Assembly: GCA_964017145.1 (NCBI GenBank) | Contig: OZ024845.1 | Location: forward strand, 930,001-994,000 | Direction of reading: 5' to 3' | Length of the DNA: 64,000 nucleotides | Source: Agrocybe praecox | Lineage: Eukaryota; Basidiomycota; Agaricomycetes; Agaricales; Agrocybaceae | Shown: in pieces, positions 1 to 10,682 of the stretch | Numbering within the stretch: position 1 is the stretch's first letter | Layout of the letters: each line of letters opens with the position of its first letter | The notes under the pieces: model-generated | What the model saw: the letters and a program-made list of their open reading frames with translations, nothing else | Databases searched by the model: none | Told to the model about the DNA's origin: nothing | Made by a program: the position numbers and the translations under genes

Positions 1-312
1 GATGAGAAATGGGTGCCTGGACAGTCATTGATTCATCACCCTGTCCCTCCCCCTGCTTTTGGTCATCAACACTTTCCTGCTATGTCCGGCAATAGCTTCA
101 GGTCTAAGCCACACTCTATCTTGTTGGGCTCCCAAGTCCCCGCCCATTCCCTGGACCCCATAAGCTCCACAAATCGCTCCCCCTTACTGTCTTCCTCTGC
201 AACCGCCTACAGTATGCCTTGACTGGTCGTAAAGTCACCTTGATTGTCAAGCAGCGCTTGATCAAATTTTATGGAAAGGTCTGCACCAACCCTATCTACT
301 CCACTGGATTCC
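1..312. other. Unassigned start of window, low-complexity coding remnant
   Basis: A short open frame at 13-222 on the plus strand is rich in serine and proline, with no domain I recognise. It runs straight into the degenerate RING copy that follows. It is probably part of the fragmented gene copies that fill the first 4 kb. No start or stop context supports an independent gene. Confidence 0.3.
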
Positions 313-600
313 AGGGTGTGTCATCTGTGCAAGCTGTTGCGAAACCATCGTCGATAAAACCTATCCCCAGCTTGCACCTGTATGCCCCTTCTGTCACAAA
401 AAATTCACCGCTGATTCTGTGCACCTCATTCGTATGGATTTCACGACTTCTGGATGGAGCATCCCAAGAATCCATATTCCTCAGCGCTGCTCTTTTACGT
501 GCTATTTCCATGAATCATGTAGCACATTCGGACGCGAGCAAGGTTTCCAAGGCTGCGAAAGTCAACACGAAAAATAACACCATCGCCAGCACCATTCAAC
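313..600 (+). pseudogene. Degenerate copy of the RING-finger gene at 3.0-4.1 kb
   Basis: The stretch translates to the second half of a RING finger (ICASCCETIV, then PVCPFCHKKF) followed by MDFTTSGWS. It matches the better copy at 3178-3330 nearly residue for residue. The invariant His of the C3HC4 pattern is replaced by Cys here. The upstream Cys pair is not cleanly readable, and frame changes follow. The downstream piece (ALLRAISMNHVAHSDASK) matches the C-terminal helix encoded at 3786-3900 without the intervening exon. After about 550 the sequence switches to a segment (TIASTIQHASER) that reappears after the CCT5 copy at 9897-9950. This is therefore a rearranged, non-functional duplicate. 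Confidence 0.65.
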
Positions 601-639
601 ACGCCTCAGAGAGAAGTTCCAATCATTGACATCAATATC

Positions 640-2120
640 AGCAGCAGCAGCAGGTACCGCCTTTGCCACTGGCTGTACCCCCTCTACCAACGACCTCAAT
701 GAGCCCTCGAGTCGGTATGGGTATGGGTATCCTAGGCGCTAATGAGATGATGGGTGCTAGTATCACAGCCACGCATGAGCAACAGCAGCAGCACACAGCA
801 TACAACCCCCTCCTCGCACACTACATCAACCCCTCCATGCTCCCGCCAACATACAGCGTCCACACCACATTCCCTATCACGCAGCACAACCTCATCATGC
901 CCTTCGTCTCCTCCATCACCCCATCCGCCAAGTAAATCCTCGATCTGCTCAATGTGTATGCGCACCTGGGGATGCCAAAGCCATACATCCATCTGGTGGG
1001 GCGCCTGGTAGCCATGGCGCTTGATGCGTGGGGCGTGGGGAACGGGGGAAGGTTTGTGAGGAGCGGTTGTAGGCCGAATACGGTGCTGAGGCTGGTGTTG
1101 TGTAAGAGAATGGGAAAGGAGATGGGAAAGGGGGGAAAGATGGTGCCAAAGGAGAAGGTATTAGGGAGGGGGAGGGGATTTGGATTTGGATGGGAAGGAG
1201 GGGGAGAAGGCTATGGGTGAGAAGGAGAAGGACAATGGGAAGGAGGTCAAGGTCGAGAAGGAGGTCAAGGTCGAGAAGGCGGTCGAGGAGGTCGAGAAGG
1301 AGGACAAGTGGATGTTGTCATTGGGAATGTTTGTGTTGAGGGATTTGAAAGCAAATGAGGAGGTTGTGCTTGAATAGGAGTGGGACGATAGGAATGCGGT
1401 CCACTGTTTGCCTGCCCTGTTGAGTATGCCGGAGATGTTTCTGTGAGTTGTTTTTGTTTTCTAATTTTGTTTCTTTGTTCTCTTGACTCTATTTATTTAT
1501 TCTTTTTTTTTTCCAGTTGTTATTACGTCTAGCATACCGGTACTTTACTCCTTCTCAGCCTTCATCGTGTCCATCGCCGTTGCCATCAATGTCGAATTTG
1601 AATTCAGATTTGAATTCATATTTCAACCCTAACCAAAACCACCATCAACACCGTCATCCCCACACAAACAGAAATGGCACCCAAAATTTATCCATATCCA
1701 ACTCCAACAACATCATTCGCGCCTTCCTCCACGGACCCGCTCTTTCGAACCACGACGACACACAACTATCATCCGCTATTCATTAACTCGCCTACGCCTA
1801 CGCGCCATGCACCCGAAACCACCGCAACGAAACCGACAAATACAAACAGCCCTCAGGAACTCCAACAACTCCTCAATCGGATGAACAACATCCTGCACGC
1901 GCTCTCGTCCACATTCACGATGTGTGCGAGCTGTACGTGCGCGAGGAACTGTGCGTTGACGCAGATCGCTGCATTTGTTGATCGGCTGGAAGGTGGAGGT
2001 GGAGGTGGAGGTGGGAATGGGAATGCCAAGGGGGTTGGGGTTGAGCATGGGCACAGGCAGGGGCAGGAGATGGACCATGGTCACTGGATATGGGCCGGTC
2101 CCCGAAGAATGTATTTTTGA
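640..2120 (+). pseudogene. SET-domain (Set3-like) gene remnant
   Basis: Seen: a Gln-rich stretch, then VYAHLGMPKPYIHLVG, then GVGNGGRFVRSGCRPN, which has the layout of the SET-domain motif around the conserved Asn/Cys/Pro-Asn. A Lys/Glu-rich insertion follows, then FVLRDLKANEEVVLE and EWDDRNAVHCLPALL. A further piece at 1860-2010 has a Cys cluster (CASCTCARNCALTQIA). This order fits fungal Set3-type SET proteins, which are subunits of histone deacetylase complexes. An in-frame TAG at 1375-1377 sits where WEWDD-type sequence is expected (TGG to TAG). Frames also change at about 1190. The Gly-rich tail ends with a stop near 2120. I infer a dead copy. Assignment to Set3 is from remembered family sequence. 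Confidence 0.5.
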
Positions 2121-2185
2121 GCGTTCGTTAATCGGTGTTTGATATATGGGTGAGATCGGCGAGGGAATTACCTACTTACCTACAG

Positions 2186-2937
2186 AAGACTTCGCTGTTA
2201 GAGGAGGAGTGGCTCGGAACTGAGGAAGACGGGCTTAATGCGTATGAGTTTCTTATTTCTTTGTGACTTTCTTTGTGACTTATCCTTTCCCCCCTCAGAT
2301 ATGTATCCGAGGTACTTTATATTCACTCCAAGTTGATGATCGTTAACGATTGCCGAGTCATCGTGGGTAATCTTCTATCATCTTTACAGTATTATAATGT
2401 TGACCAATGGTTTCATAAAGATAGGTTCTGCCAATATCAATGATCGCAGTCAAGGGTATAAACAATATTTTCGACGTCTTAATTTATTTGGCTAACACTT
2501 AAATTCAAGGGAGACGGAGATTCAGAAATCGACGTTGTTATCGAAGATGACGACATGATCAGGTCCACCATGGATGGAGAAGTGTATGACGTATCCCGCT
2601 TTGCTACCAGTCTTCGTCGTCAGCTGTACAAAGGTTTGTGTGTTATCCACCATAATAGCACAAATAAACATCCTCATAAAATCATACACAGAGCATCTCG
2701 GCCTCATTCGTCCACAGAAGGTCGATAGCTGTGATCCTGAGATAACCTCATTTATGCGACCAGCTCCTTTCCCCAACAAGGATCAGACCAACACCGAGGA
2801 AGATAAACTTATCGCAGACCCGCTTGCCGACAGTACCGACTTACTCTGGAAGGAAACTGCATGGAAAAATTGCGATATTTTTGCCGAGTCGTTCCAACCT
2901 GTGCCCACTAATTTGGTTAGAAATTAGGCGGCTTACG
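2186..2937 (+). pseudogene. Phospholipase D (PLD1/Spo14-type) 3'-end fragment
   Basis: Spliced pieces read SLLEEEWLGTEEDGLNA, YVSEVLYIHSKLMIVNDC, GSANINDRSQ, then GDGDSEIDVVIEDDDM, FATSLRRQLYK and EHLGLIRPQKVDSCDPE. IHSKLMIVND is the second HKD catalytic motif (HxKxxxxD), and the following text is the conserved C-terminal part of eukaryotic PLD, which hydrolyses phosphatidylcholine to phosphatidic acid. Introns use GT-AG. The first HKD motif and the PX/PH region are absent, so only the 3' part was copied. TAG at 2935-2937 interrupts the expected continuation (VRN-stop-AAYD), consistent with TGG to TAG. Sequence after it leads into the RING gene, so the copies are fused. Confidence 0.7.
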
Positions 2938-4112
2938 ATGCCCAGAAGAGAAAGTTGGAGTGGGAGGAACACTGGATTTTTATCAAGAATGGAGTGACTC
3001 GTATGTGTAAAACTTGAGATGTCAGTACCTTCCTTTTTTACTTTTCTCGCCCCCGGATGTGCTTGCAATGTTTGTGCAGAGGAATATGGTCCTCAAAAAC
3101 TACCACACTCCATTCCATGTGGTGCGTAATATGCTTTTTACTCGTTTTCTCGATTTTATTCATCGATTTTACAGGCCATGTCCTCTGTGCAAGCTGTTGC
3201 GAAACCATTGTCGAGAAAACCTCCCCTCGGCTTGCGCCTGTATGCCCCTTCTGTCGCGAACAATTCACCACCGATTCCGCGCGTCTCATTTGTATGGATT
3301 TCACGACTTCCGGATGGAGCACCCCAAGAAGAGTTCCTGGTATCGAAACACTCACAGACTTTAGCACTGAAATGCTCCAAAGGAAAACCCAGCAGCTGCT
3401 TAACGGAGGAGGCAGCAAGGTCAGGATTGAAGTCCGCAGGTTAGAAGACAGTCGCAAAGGTTACTGCCAAAAAATGTTCCGTTGAGGAGGTTTCTTCTCT
3501 CTACAATGGAACTCGAAGAGTGGTTGAAGCTGGAGAAGGATGAACTGGTGAGTGTCTGCTACTACTATCGTTATTCCCTCATCGCTGGCAATGCCATTAT
3601 CGTCTCCGGGGGCTTTTTTTTTTTTCATGTATGCACATAATATTCAGGCGTGCGTAACCCTACACCCACAAACTTCCTTTTTTTTTTTTTTCAAGTTTCC
3701 CCTTTCGTCCATACCTCCGGACTTTTTGCTGTTGATTGAGAGCGGATTACTAACGAATAATCACAGACCTCATCGCTATTCCTCAGCGTTGCTCTCTTAC
3801 GCGCTATTCTCATGAATCATGTCGCGCATTCGGACGCGAGCAAGGCTTCCAAGGCTGCCGAAGTCAACATGAAAAATAAAATTGAAGATCTCGAAATACA
3901 GGCCGACAAACTGGAAGCAGAGTCCCGAAGGTGTGTAATCCTCTCTCTTTTCCATTTTACGGTGACTAATTCCCCCCTTTAGATACGTAAGTCCATGTCC
4001 GACAAGAATGAAAAAAAAAGTGACCAAGAACTTATGAATTTATTTTTAGCGATCACAATACAACATGCGACGACGCGTCCTCACTCAGAACGTCCATACT
4101 ACTCTTTTTATC
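2938..4112 (+). pseudogene. RING-finger (C3HC4) protein gene, probably 5'-truncated
   Basis: Joining an exon ending at about 3121 to one starting near 3175 gives CNVCAEEYGP, SIPCGHVLCASCCETI and PVCPFCRE. That is a complete C3HC4 RING, the zinc-binding fold of many E3 ubiquitin ligases. Downstream come MDFTTSGWSTPRR, then VAKVTAKKCSVEEVSSLYN, and a helical segment (VALLRAILMNHVAHSDASK, KIEDLEIQADKLEAESRR) that looks like a coiled coil. The gene ends just before the CCT5 start at 4128. Its 5' end is fused to the phospholipase D fragment, and frames shift near 3500, so I list it as a pseudogene. A functional gene with unrecognised introns is possible. Confidence 0.5.
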
Positions 4113-4240
4113 TCTTTCATCATTGCCATGAACGTCGACCCAAACTCTGCGGTCTACACAACCGATGAGGTACAATATATCGTTTGATGCTCAGACCGTG
4201 TCTTATTTCCGTGCAGTACGGAAGACCCTTTATTATCCTG

Positions 4241-4243
4241 TGA
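4241..4243 (+). other. In-frame TGA in CCT5 exon 2
   Basis: Exon 2 reads YGRPFIIL, then stop, then EQARKTRTHGVEAIK. CCT5 proteins carry Arg at this place, and one CGA-to-TGA change explains the stop. Both flanking introns splice cleanly around the exon, so skipping it would remove 24 codons in frame. Confidence 0.85.
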
Positions 4244-4909
4244 GAACAAGCAAGGAAAACGAGAACACATGGTGTAGAGGCCATCAAGGTCTGGTTCCAT
4301 AACATATCGTGCATCTTCATAATTTAAAGGCTGTTTATCAGTCTCATATTCTTGCTGCTCGCACGGTAGCCAACATCATCCGAACATCTCTTGGACCTCG
4401 AGGTACGCAGATCGTTGAGTTTGGACCCGTGAAATGTGTTGAAAGTATTCTTCAATCGTAGGACTCGATAAAATTCTTATTTCCCCAGATGGAGAGATCA
4501 CCGTGACCAACGATGGCGCTACCATTCTAGGGCAGATGGAAGTCGAACATCAAATCGCTAAACTGCTTGTACAACTCTCAAAAAGTCAAGACGACGAGAT
4601 CGGTGATGGAACAACAGGTGTCGTCGGTGCGTACAAAGCGTATGATGCACCAAATTGCTTTCTAACTTCGACAAACAGTCCTCGCTGGTGCCCTTCTTGA
4701 GCAAAATGAAGCCCTTCTTGACCGCGGCATTCACCCTATCCGAATCGCAGATGGTTTTGACAAGGCTTGCGCTGTTGCTATCGAAGAACTAAACCGCATC
4801 TCAGACCGGGTCGAATTCTCCCTTGATGATACTGAAAACCTCCTGAAAACTGCAAAAACAAGTTTAGGCAGCAAGATGTTTGTTCCCACCTGTAGCAGGC
4901 AACCTCATG

Positions 4910-5460
4910 TATGAAACCTGGGCAGTGGGCTGACATAAGTCATACATCAGGGAGGGCAACTGCCCAAGGTGGCCAGTGATGCATGAATGCTTATAAAGCG
5001 CACCAGAGTAGCCATAAAGGCTGAGTGGGCGGCATTGGCAGATGCCTTAAGCAAATATGCACAAACATTGCAGGATTTGGACATTTTTGCAGTATTTGGG
5101 CAATAGCGAAAGAATGAATGGATAGTTTGGGGCGCTTGTTGGGAGGTTATGATCAGGTAATTTATCCTGATTTTTTGGCGCCCTTTGCCCCACCAAAAAG
5201 GAATGTTACGGGATGGATGCGCAAAAGCAAAACCGGATGACGTGTTATTTTTAGGCGTCATAATATTATTTTGGGCGCTGCGCCATTTTTAATTATGATA
5301 TGATTCATTTTTGTGCTATATTTATTTCGCATATATATGTTCTACTCTAGATTAGATTAGATAGAAAAAAAAGCGAACTTTGTTTTGAGGCGGCTCTTCC
5401 TAATTTGGTAGTTACTGCCATTTTAGTACATCCTTTTTAAAATAAAACATATTTATTTGA
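4910..5460 (+). repeat. Left terminal inverted repeat of the CCT5-intron element
   Basis: It pairs with about 7880-8457. Matching landmarks in inverted order are the terminal TATGAAACC, a GCGCTGCGCC box near 5274 (versus 8087), an ATTAGATTAGAT tract near 5350 (versus 8007), and TTGAGGCGG/CTGCCTCAA near 5385 (versus 7965). Small indels separate the arms. Confidence 0.75.
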
Positions 5461-6079
5461 TTTGTACATTACAGTACATTGAAATACTCTATATGTTTAC
5501 TAACTAATTTAAAGAGAGCAGAAGAAGAGAGCAAGGAGAAAGAGGAATAACGAGAAGGAAGGAAACGAGCGCAAAGACGATGAATACGAAAGTGAGAACG
5601 CACGTCGCTCTCGGTTTCGTATGTCTCGTCCTCGCCGCTCGCCCTACTCGTTACCCATCTTACTCGCCAGCCAGCCCCCTGCTCTAATGGCCTTGTTCGC
5701 CGGCTCACCCTGCGCAACCCTCTGCCTCTTGTCCCTTCCCCACCTCCTCCCGTCCTTCTGGCGCCTCCGTCTCATCTTCGCGCTGGCCTTTACTCGTGGT
5801 GGTGTATGTGGAAGCAGGGGTGGTGACGTTGGGGGTGGTACAAGTGGTGGAGGCGGTGGAAGGTGAGGAAGGAGGTGCCAGCGGGTGGGTGTGAAGCCCA
5901 CAGCTCGCGGGAAGGGGATAGCGGCAGTAGGTAGGGTGGATGGGGGAAGGTAGAGACGGCGTCGTTGTCGTCACGTACCCTCGCACCCACTCGTACCTCG
6001 CAGCGTTGTTGGCGTCGCCCTAGGCACCGCCCACACGAGTCGAGAGGGGTAGGGGCGAACTCCTGTCGTCGTCGATGGC

Positions 6080-6560
6080 AGCGGTGAGGACCGTCCACAT
6101 CCTTGCATCGAGGGGAGGGGTCAGGTGCTGTCCTTGGCGTCGTCGTCGTCGGCGGTGAGGACAACCCACATCCCTGCATCGAGGGGAAGGGCTGGACGTG
6201 GTAGTGCGATGCAGGAGGGAGAGTCAGCAGCGGGAACGAGAGCTAGTCTCGTTCGCGCGCCTCGTCCCCTGTTTGACATCGTCGTTCGCGGTCGTTCGCC
6301 GTGGTCGTCGTTGTTTCGTCGTCGGTGGTGAGGACCACCCACATCCCTACATGGAGGGGAGGGGCTAAACGTGGTGCTGCGATGCACGAGGGAGAGTCAG
6401 CAGCGGGAACGAGAGCTGAGCTCGTTCGCGCACCTCGTCCCCTGTGTGACATTGTCGTTCGTTGTCGTTCGTTCGTCGTTCGCCCCGTGGTCGTCGTTGT
6501 TCGTGCCTCACACCTTGCCAGGCACTGCCCACATCCCTGTGGTGAGGGGAGAGGCTAGGT
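6080..6560. repeat. Tandem repeat of about 173 bp inside the element
   Basis: The landmark GGTGAGGAC...CCCACATCCCT recurs at 6154 and 6327, with partial versions near 6083 and 6525. Each unit contains a GAGTCAGCAGCGGGAACGAG block. Units are similar but not identical. Confidence 0.6.
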
Positions 6561-7345
6561 GCTGAGTGCCGGCGTGGGTGATGGGCGGTGATAAGGAAGA
6601 AATGAACGGGCATTGGTTCATTTCTGTCCAAATCGGGCCTTTCCCACGCCGGTCCGGCTCATAACCGGTTCGAGCTCGTCGCTCTGCTCGACGACGAGAA
6701 GGTTTCTGGGAATGGTAAGCTTAAATTAAATTGTACAATAGGTTAATATAGCCAATAAAATTACATTTGCTGAAAAATATCAAAAAATAACTGATAATAT
6801 CGCATTGAATGTTCATCGGTTTGAAAAGTACATATGCTCGCCTTTCAACTGGATGCATTTTTCGTGCATTAATGAATAGCATCCTCATAACATTCTCTGA
6901 TGCCCATTTTTTTTTGAGATTTAAACATACATAGTGTACTTGTACTACGTAGTACTCTAATTTAGATAAAATTCCCAATTTTCATTGAGAATATGAAGTA
7001 TTTTCTTCACCTGTCGAACCGAAATCAGCACGCTCGCTATATAAACTATGTTTTCAATGTTTTTTATGGAAAACATAGAAGAATGTTCTTTTTTTTAAAC
7101 ACTAATTAGCTTCTAATAATTTTATGATATTTATTATAAGTTTACAACTACGTAATATGTTATGTGGCCTCGCCATCGTCGTGCTCGACGATGAGCTCGA
7201 CCCGGTTATAGACCGGGCCGGCGTGAGAACGTGCGGATTTGGAAGAAATCAACCAATCGATGGTTGATTTCTTTCTTGTCATCCACCACCATCGTCAGCC
7301 TACTGTACCTAGCCCCTCCCCTCTTTTCAGGGATGTGGGCTGTTT
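6530..7345. repeat. Nested inner inverted repeat around an AT-rich core
   Basis: The text around 6570-6710 (GGAAGAAATGAACGGGCATT, then CGGTCCGGCTCATAACCGG, then CTCGACGACGAG) is an imperfect reverse complement of 7165-7290. The 6720-7160 core between them is AT-rich with no readable gene. A second fold-back thus sits within the larger one. Confidence 0.6.
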
Positions 7346-7369
7346 TTACGATAAAGATTACGATATAGC

Positions 7370-7800
7370 GATGACGACGGGACACCAACGACAACGGCAA
7401 CGAAGAGCCAACAAGGACGACCACGACTGGCACGACGACCACGACCGCGACCATCCACGACGAGGACGAGAACGAGGACGATGAGGACGTGGAGGCAACA
7501 ACGAGTGCGACCGCCCACAACGAAGACAACCACCCACGACGCGGACGACAACAACAACCACCACCACCACCCACGACGCGGACGACCACCACGAGGAGGA
7601 CGAGGAGGACGACCACGATGGGTGACCACCCACGACGCGGGACCACCACCACGAGGAGGACGACGACCACAACGATGCAGGTGACCACCCACAACTAGGA
7701 GGAGGACGACCATCACGAGGGTGACCACCTATGACGCGGACGACCACGACGGCGAGGGCGAGGGCGACGAGGGTGACCAGCTACGACCACGACGAGGATG
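7370..7800. repeat. Degenerate GAC/CCACGA simple-repeat tract
   Basis: The stretch is built from variants of ACGACCACCACGA and ACGAGGACG. It yields long but meaningless open frames rich in Arg, His, Thr and Asp on one strand and Val, Ser and Trp on the other. Confidence 0.8.
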
Positions 7801-7879
7801 AGGAGGGTATCCACCAGCGAGCGCATAGCCACCAACGCCTAGCACCAATGAGCGCGTAGGTACCACTAATTAATAAATA

Positions 7880-8457
7880 AAATGTATTCTACAAAAATAA
7901 AATCAAATTTCATATGTCTTTGAAGGATTTACCAAAATGGTAATAAGTGCCAAATTGGGAAGAACTGCCTCAAAACAAATTAAACAGTTCGCTTTTTTTT
8001 TCATATCTAATCTAATCTAGGCTACAACATATATATGTAAAGTAAATATAGTGCGAAAAAATAATTACAAAATATCAAAAATAGCGCAGCGCCAAAAAGA
8101 GTATCATGACGTCTAAAAATAACATGTCATCCAGTTTTGCTTTTGCGCATCCATCCCGTCATGTCTCTTTTTGGTGGGGCAAAGGGCGCCAAAAAATCAG
8201 GACTAATTATCTGAACCTAACCTCCCAACAAGCGCCCCAAACCACCCATGCATTCTTTCGCTATTGCCCAAATACTGCAAAAATGTCCAAATCCTGCATT
8301 GTTTATATATGTTTGACTAAGGCATCTACCAATTTCGTGCCCTCAGCCTTTATGGCTACTCTGGTGCGCTTTATAAGCATTCATGCATCACTGGCCACCT
8401 TGGGCAGTTGCCCTCCCTGATGTATGACTTATGTCAGCCCACTGCCCAGGTTTCATA
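7880..8457 (-). repeat. Right terminal inverted repeat of the CCT5-intron element
   Basis: Reverse-complement partner of about 4910-5460, ending in GGTTTCATA followed by CATG. The outer roughly 330 bp are the most similar part. The inner side degrades into AT-rich sequence. Confidence 0.75.
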
Positions 8458-10587
8458 CATGAAAGTAACAGCTAAGGCTGTTGTTCCACACTTTTGCATC
8501 CTGTCAGTAATACCAATTGATTGTGTTTTGCTAGTGTCTCAAAAGAACACACACAATTTGCTCAAATCACTGTAGATGCTGTGTCGGCTGTCGCTGATCT
8601 TGAATGTCGCGATGTTCCCTTTGATATGATTAAGGTCGATGGAAAGGTTGGTGGGTCTCTTGGCGACACTACACTCATTCGAGGTGTCCTTCTCGACAAA
8701 GATATGTCGCATCCTCAAATGCCCCGCGTCGTGAAAGATGCTCGTCTCGCCATTCTCACATGTCCATTTGAACCTCCCCGCCCCAAGACCAAACATAAGC
8801 TGGACATCACCAGTGTCGAGGAATTCAAGAAACTGAGAGATTATGAGAAGGAAAAGTTCGCTGATATGATCAAGCGCGTTAAGGACACTGGAGCCAACCT
8901 GGTCATCTGCCAATGGGGTTTCGATGACGAAGCAAACCACTTGCTTATGCAAAATGGGCTTCCTTCTGTTCGATGGGTTGGTGGCCCTGAGATTGAGGTT
9001 TGTTGTTTAAAAATTCGATTTTACTCTGATTTTACTCATTTCCTCCAAAGTTGATTGCTATCGCCACTCAAGGAAGAATCGTCCCCAGATTCGAGGACCT
9101 CACCGAGGCAAAACTCAGAAAGGCCGGAATTGTGCGAGAAATCTCATTTGGCACGACCCGAGACAAGATGCTTGTTATTGAGGAGTGCGCGAACACTCGG
9201 GCGGTTACTATCTTCGTACGCGGAAGCAACAAAATGGTCAGATCATTCATCTTTAGCATTATTACCCCTCTAATTCTTGTTTGCCTCCGAGATAGATTGT
9301 CGATGAGGCCAAACGTGCTTTGCATGATGCTCTTTGCGCCGTCCGAAATTTGGTTGTGGATAACCGAGTGGTCTACGGAGGCGGTTCAGCAGATATCAGC
9401 TGCGCGATTGCAGTTTCAAAAGCTGCAGATGAGGTATTTTGGCTTAGTGTATAACTCCGATTCTTGACTTTACTGATATGCCTTTTAGATCCCTTCGATC
9501 GAGCAGTATGCCATGTGTGCCTTTGCTTCCGCTTTAGATGCAGTTCCCTTGGCGCTTGCTGAGAACAGTGGTCTGTCGCCCATTGAGACTCTCACTGAGG
9601 TTCGCAGTCGGCAAGTAAACGAAAACAACTCGAGACTTGGAATCGATTGCAATAACCGAGGAGAGAATGGTGCGCATTCTTTCTTCTCTTATTTTTGTTA
9701 ATAGCATCTTACACCTTTTTTTCTCAGACATGAAGAAGCAGTTCGTGTACGATCCCCTTATCTCTAAGAGACAGCAATATCTGTTGGCTACTCAGGCAAG
9801 TAGTCAAATTATGACCTTTGATGTCCGAGGCTAACGTTCAATTTTAACTTCATAGCTCGTCCGCACTGTGCTCAAGATCGGTATGTGTATTCCCAACATC
9901 ACCAACTCCATCGCCAGCACCGTTCAGCACGCCCCAGAGAGAGTTCCCATCGTCAACGAGCTCAAGCACCACCTTGCCGCTGTCCAGACTCAATGGCATG
10001 CACATCCGCTCCGCATCCATGTCTTCCTGCCCACTGACCCCCTCCATGACCCACTCCCATTCCACTCCCGTATCACCCACTCGCTCCCATACGCCTGCAC
10101 CTGTTGGTCGACCGTTTTCGACGTTCCTCGTTCCGGGTGGTCGGCGCCTTCGAAGCCTGCTCTTATCTTCTTTCGGGTCGGGATTCGGATGGGTGCTGAG
10201 TGCATTTTCGTCCCGTTGTGTCCATCGGTATCGGAAGGAATCGATGGATGTGATGTGCTGGATAATCGATGACACTCTCGTTCGCTGGATCCCTCGGTCT
10301 ATATGTCGGTCTGGGCCAATGCCATTGCCAATCGATCATGCTCGCTGGCTCCTTGGCTTTGGTTTATCGATGACGCTCTCGCTCCTTTGCTCTGGTTTAT
10401 CGATGACGCCTCGCTCGCTCTCCTCGTGGAAGATCCGTCCGTCTGTGGATTGGCCGTTTTTATTCGAGGATAACGGGTTATTCGAAGACGTAGGACTTGG
10501 ACGTGACGAGCCGAATCGAGACGTCTATGAACAGAACGGATTCGGGCCGATTGGATTTTTCTTTCTTTCTTTCGATTATTTTGGTGC

Positions 10588-10682
10588 CTTTTTCTTTTCT
10601 TTTTCTTTTTCTTTTTCTTTTTCTTTTTCTTTTTCTTTTTCTTTTTCTTTTTCTTTTTCTTTTTCTTTTTCTTTTTCTTTTA
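10588..10682. repeat. (CTTTTT)n hexanucleotide microsatellite
   Basis: About 15 near-perfect CTTTTT units. The plus-strand frame becomes alternating Phe/Ser and the minus strand Lys/Arg, which creates spurious open frames. Confidence 0.95.

Larger units (their letters stand above)
4910..8457. mobile_element. 3.5 kb non-autonomous element with long terminal inverted repeats, in CCT5 intron
   Basis: The ends are inverted copies: TATGAAACCTGGGCAGTGGG at the left and its reverse complement ending at 8457. The tetranucleotide CATG flanks both ends (4906-4909 and 8458-8461). It may be a 4 bp target duplication, although being palindromic it could also be counted as part of the repeat. The arms are roughly 550 bp with a few differences. 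The interior has GC-rich simple repeats, a tandem array of about 173 bp units, and a second nested pair of inverted arms. No transposase reading frame is recognisable; open frames are products of simple repeats. It looks like a foldback-type or large MITE-like element mobilised in trans. Confidence 0.75.
4878..8534 (+). other. Oversized CCT5 intron 5
   Basis: The donor is GTTTGT after codon AT- and the acceptor is TTGCTAG at 8528-8534. Joining them restores [14 protein letters not shown], the expected CCT5 text. Other introns of this gene are 45-60 bp. The excess of about 3.55 kb is the inserted element. Confidence 0.85.
4128..9880 (+). pseudogene. CCT5: CCT/TRiC chaperonin epsilon subunit (CCT5), disrupted copy
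   Basis: Eleven exons (4128-4169, 4217-4288, 4342-4402, 4462-4626, 4679-4877, 8535-8997, 9051-9236, 9296-9433, 9489-9669, 9728-9795, 9856-9880) keep phase and give 533 codons of CCT5, a subunit of the cytosolic actin/tubulin-folding ring. Group II chaperonin motifs are clear: [32 protein letters not shown] and [13 protein letters not shown]. Three oddities stand out. An in-frame TGA at 4241-4243 lies where Arg is expected (ILREQ). Intron 5 is 3657 bp because it holds an inverted-repeat element. The coding text stops after LVRTVLKI, so the last roughly 10 residues are missing and unrelated sequence follows. The intron at 9796-9855 has a GC donor (GCAAGT). The body is otherwise well conserved, so inactivation looks recent. 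Confidence 0.85.

Noticed and set aside
7206..7747. Long overlapping open frames of 130-160 codons
   Set aside because: They come from the GAC/CCACGA simple repeat inside the CCT5-intron element; composition is monotonous and all frames are open.
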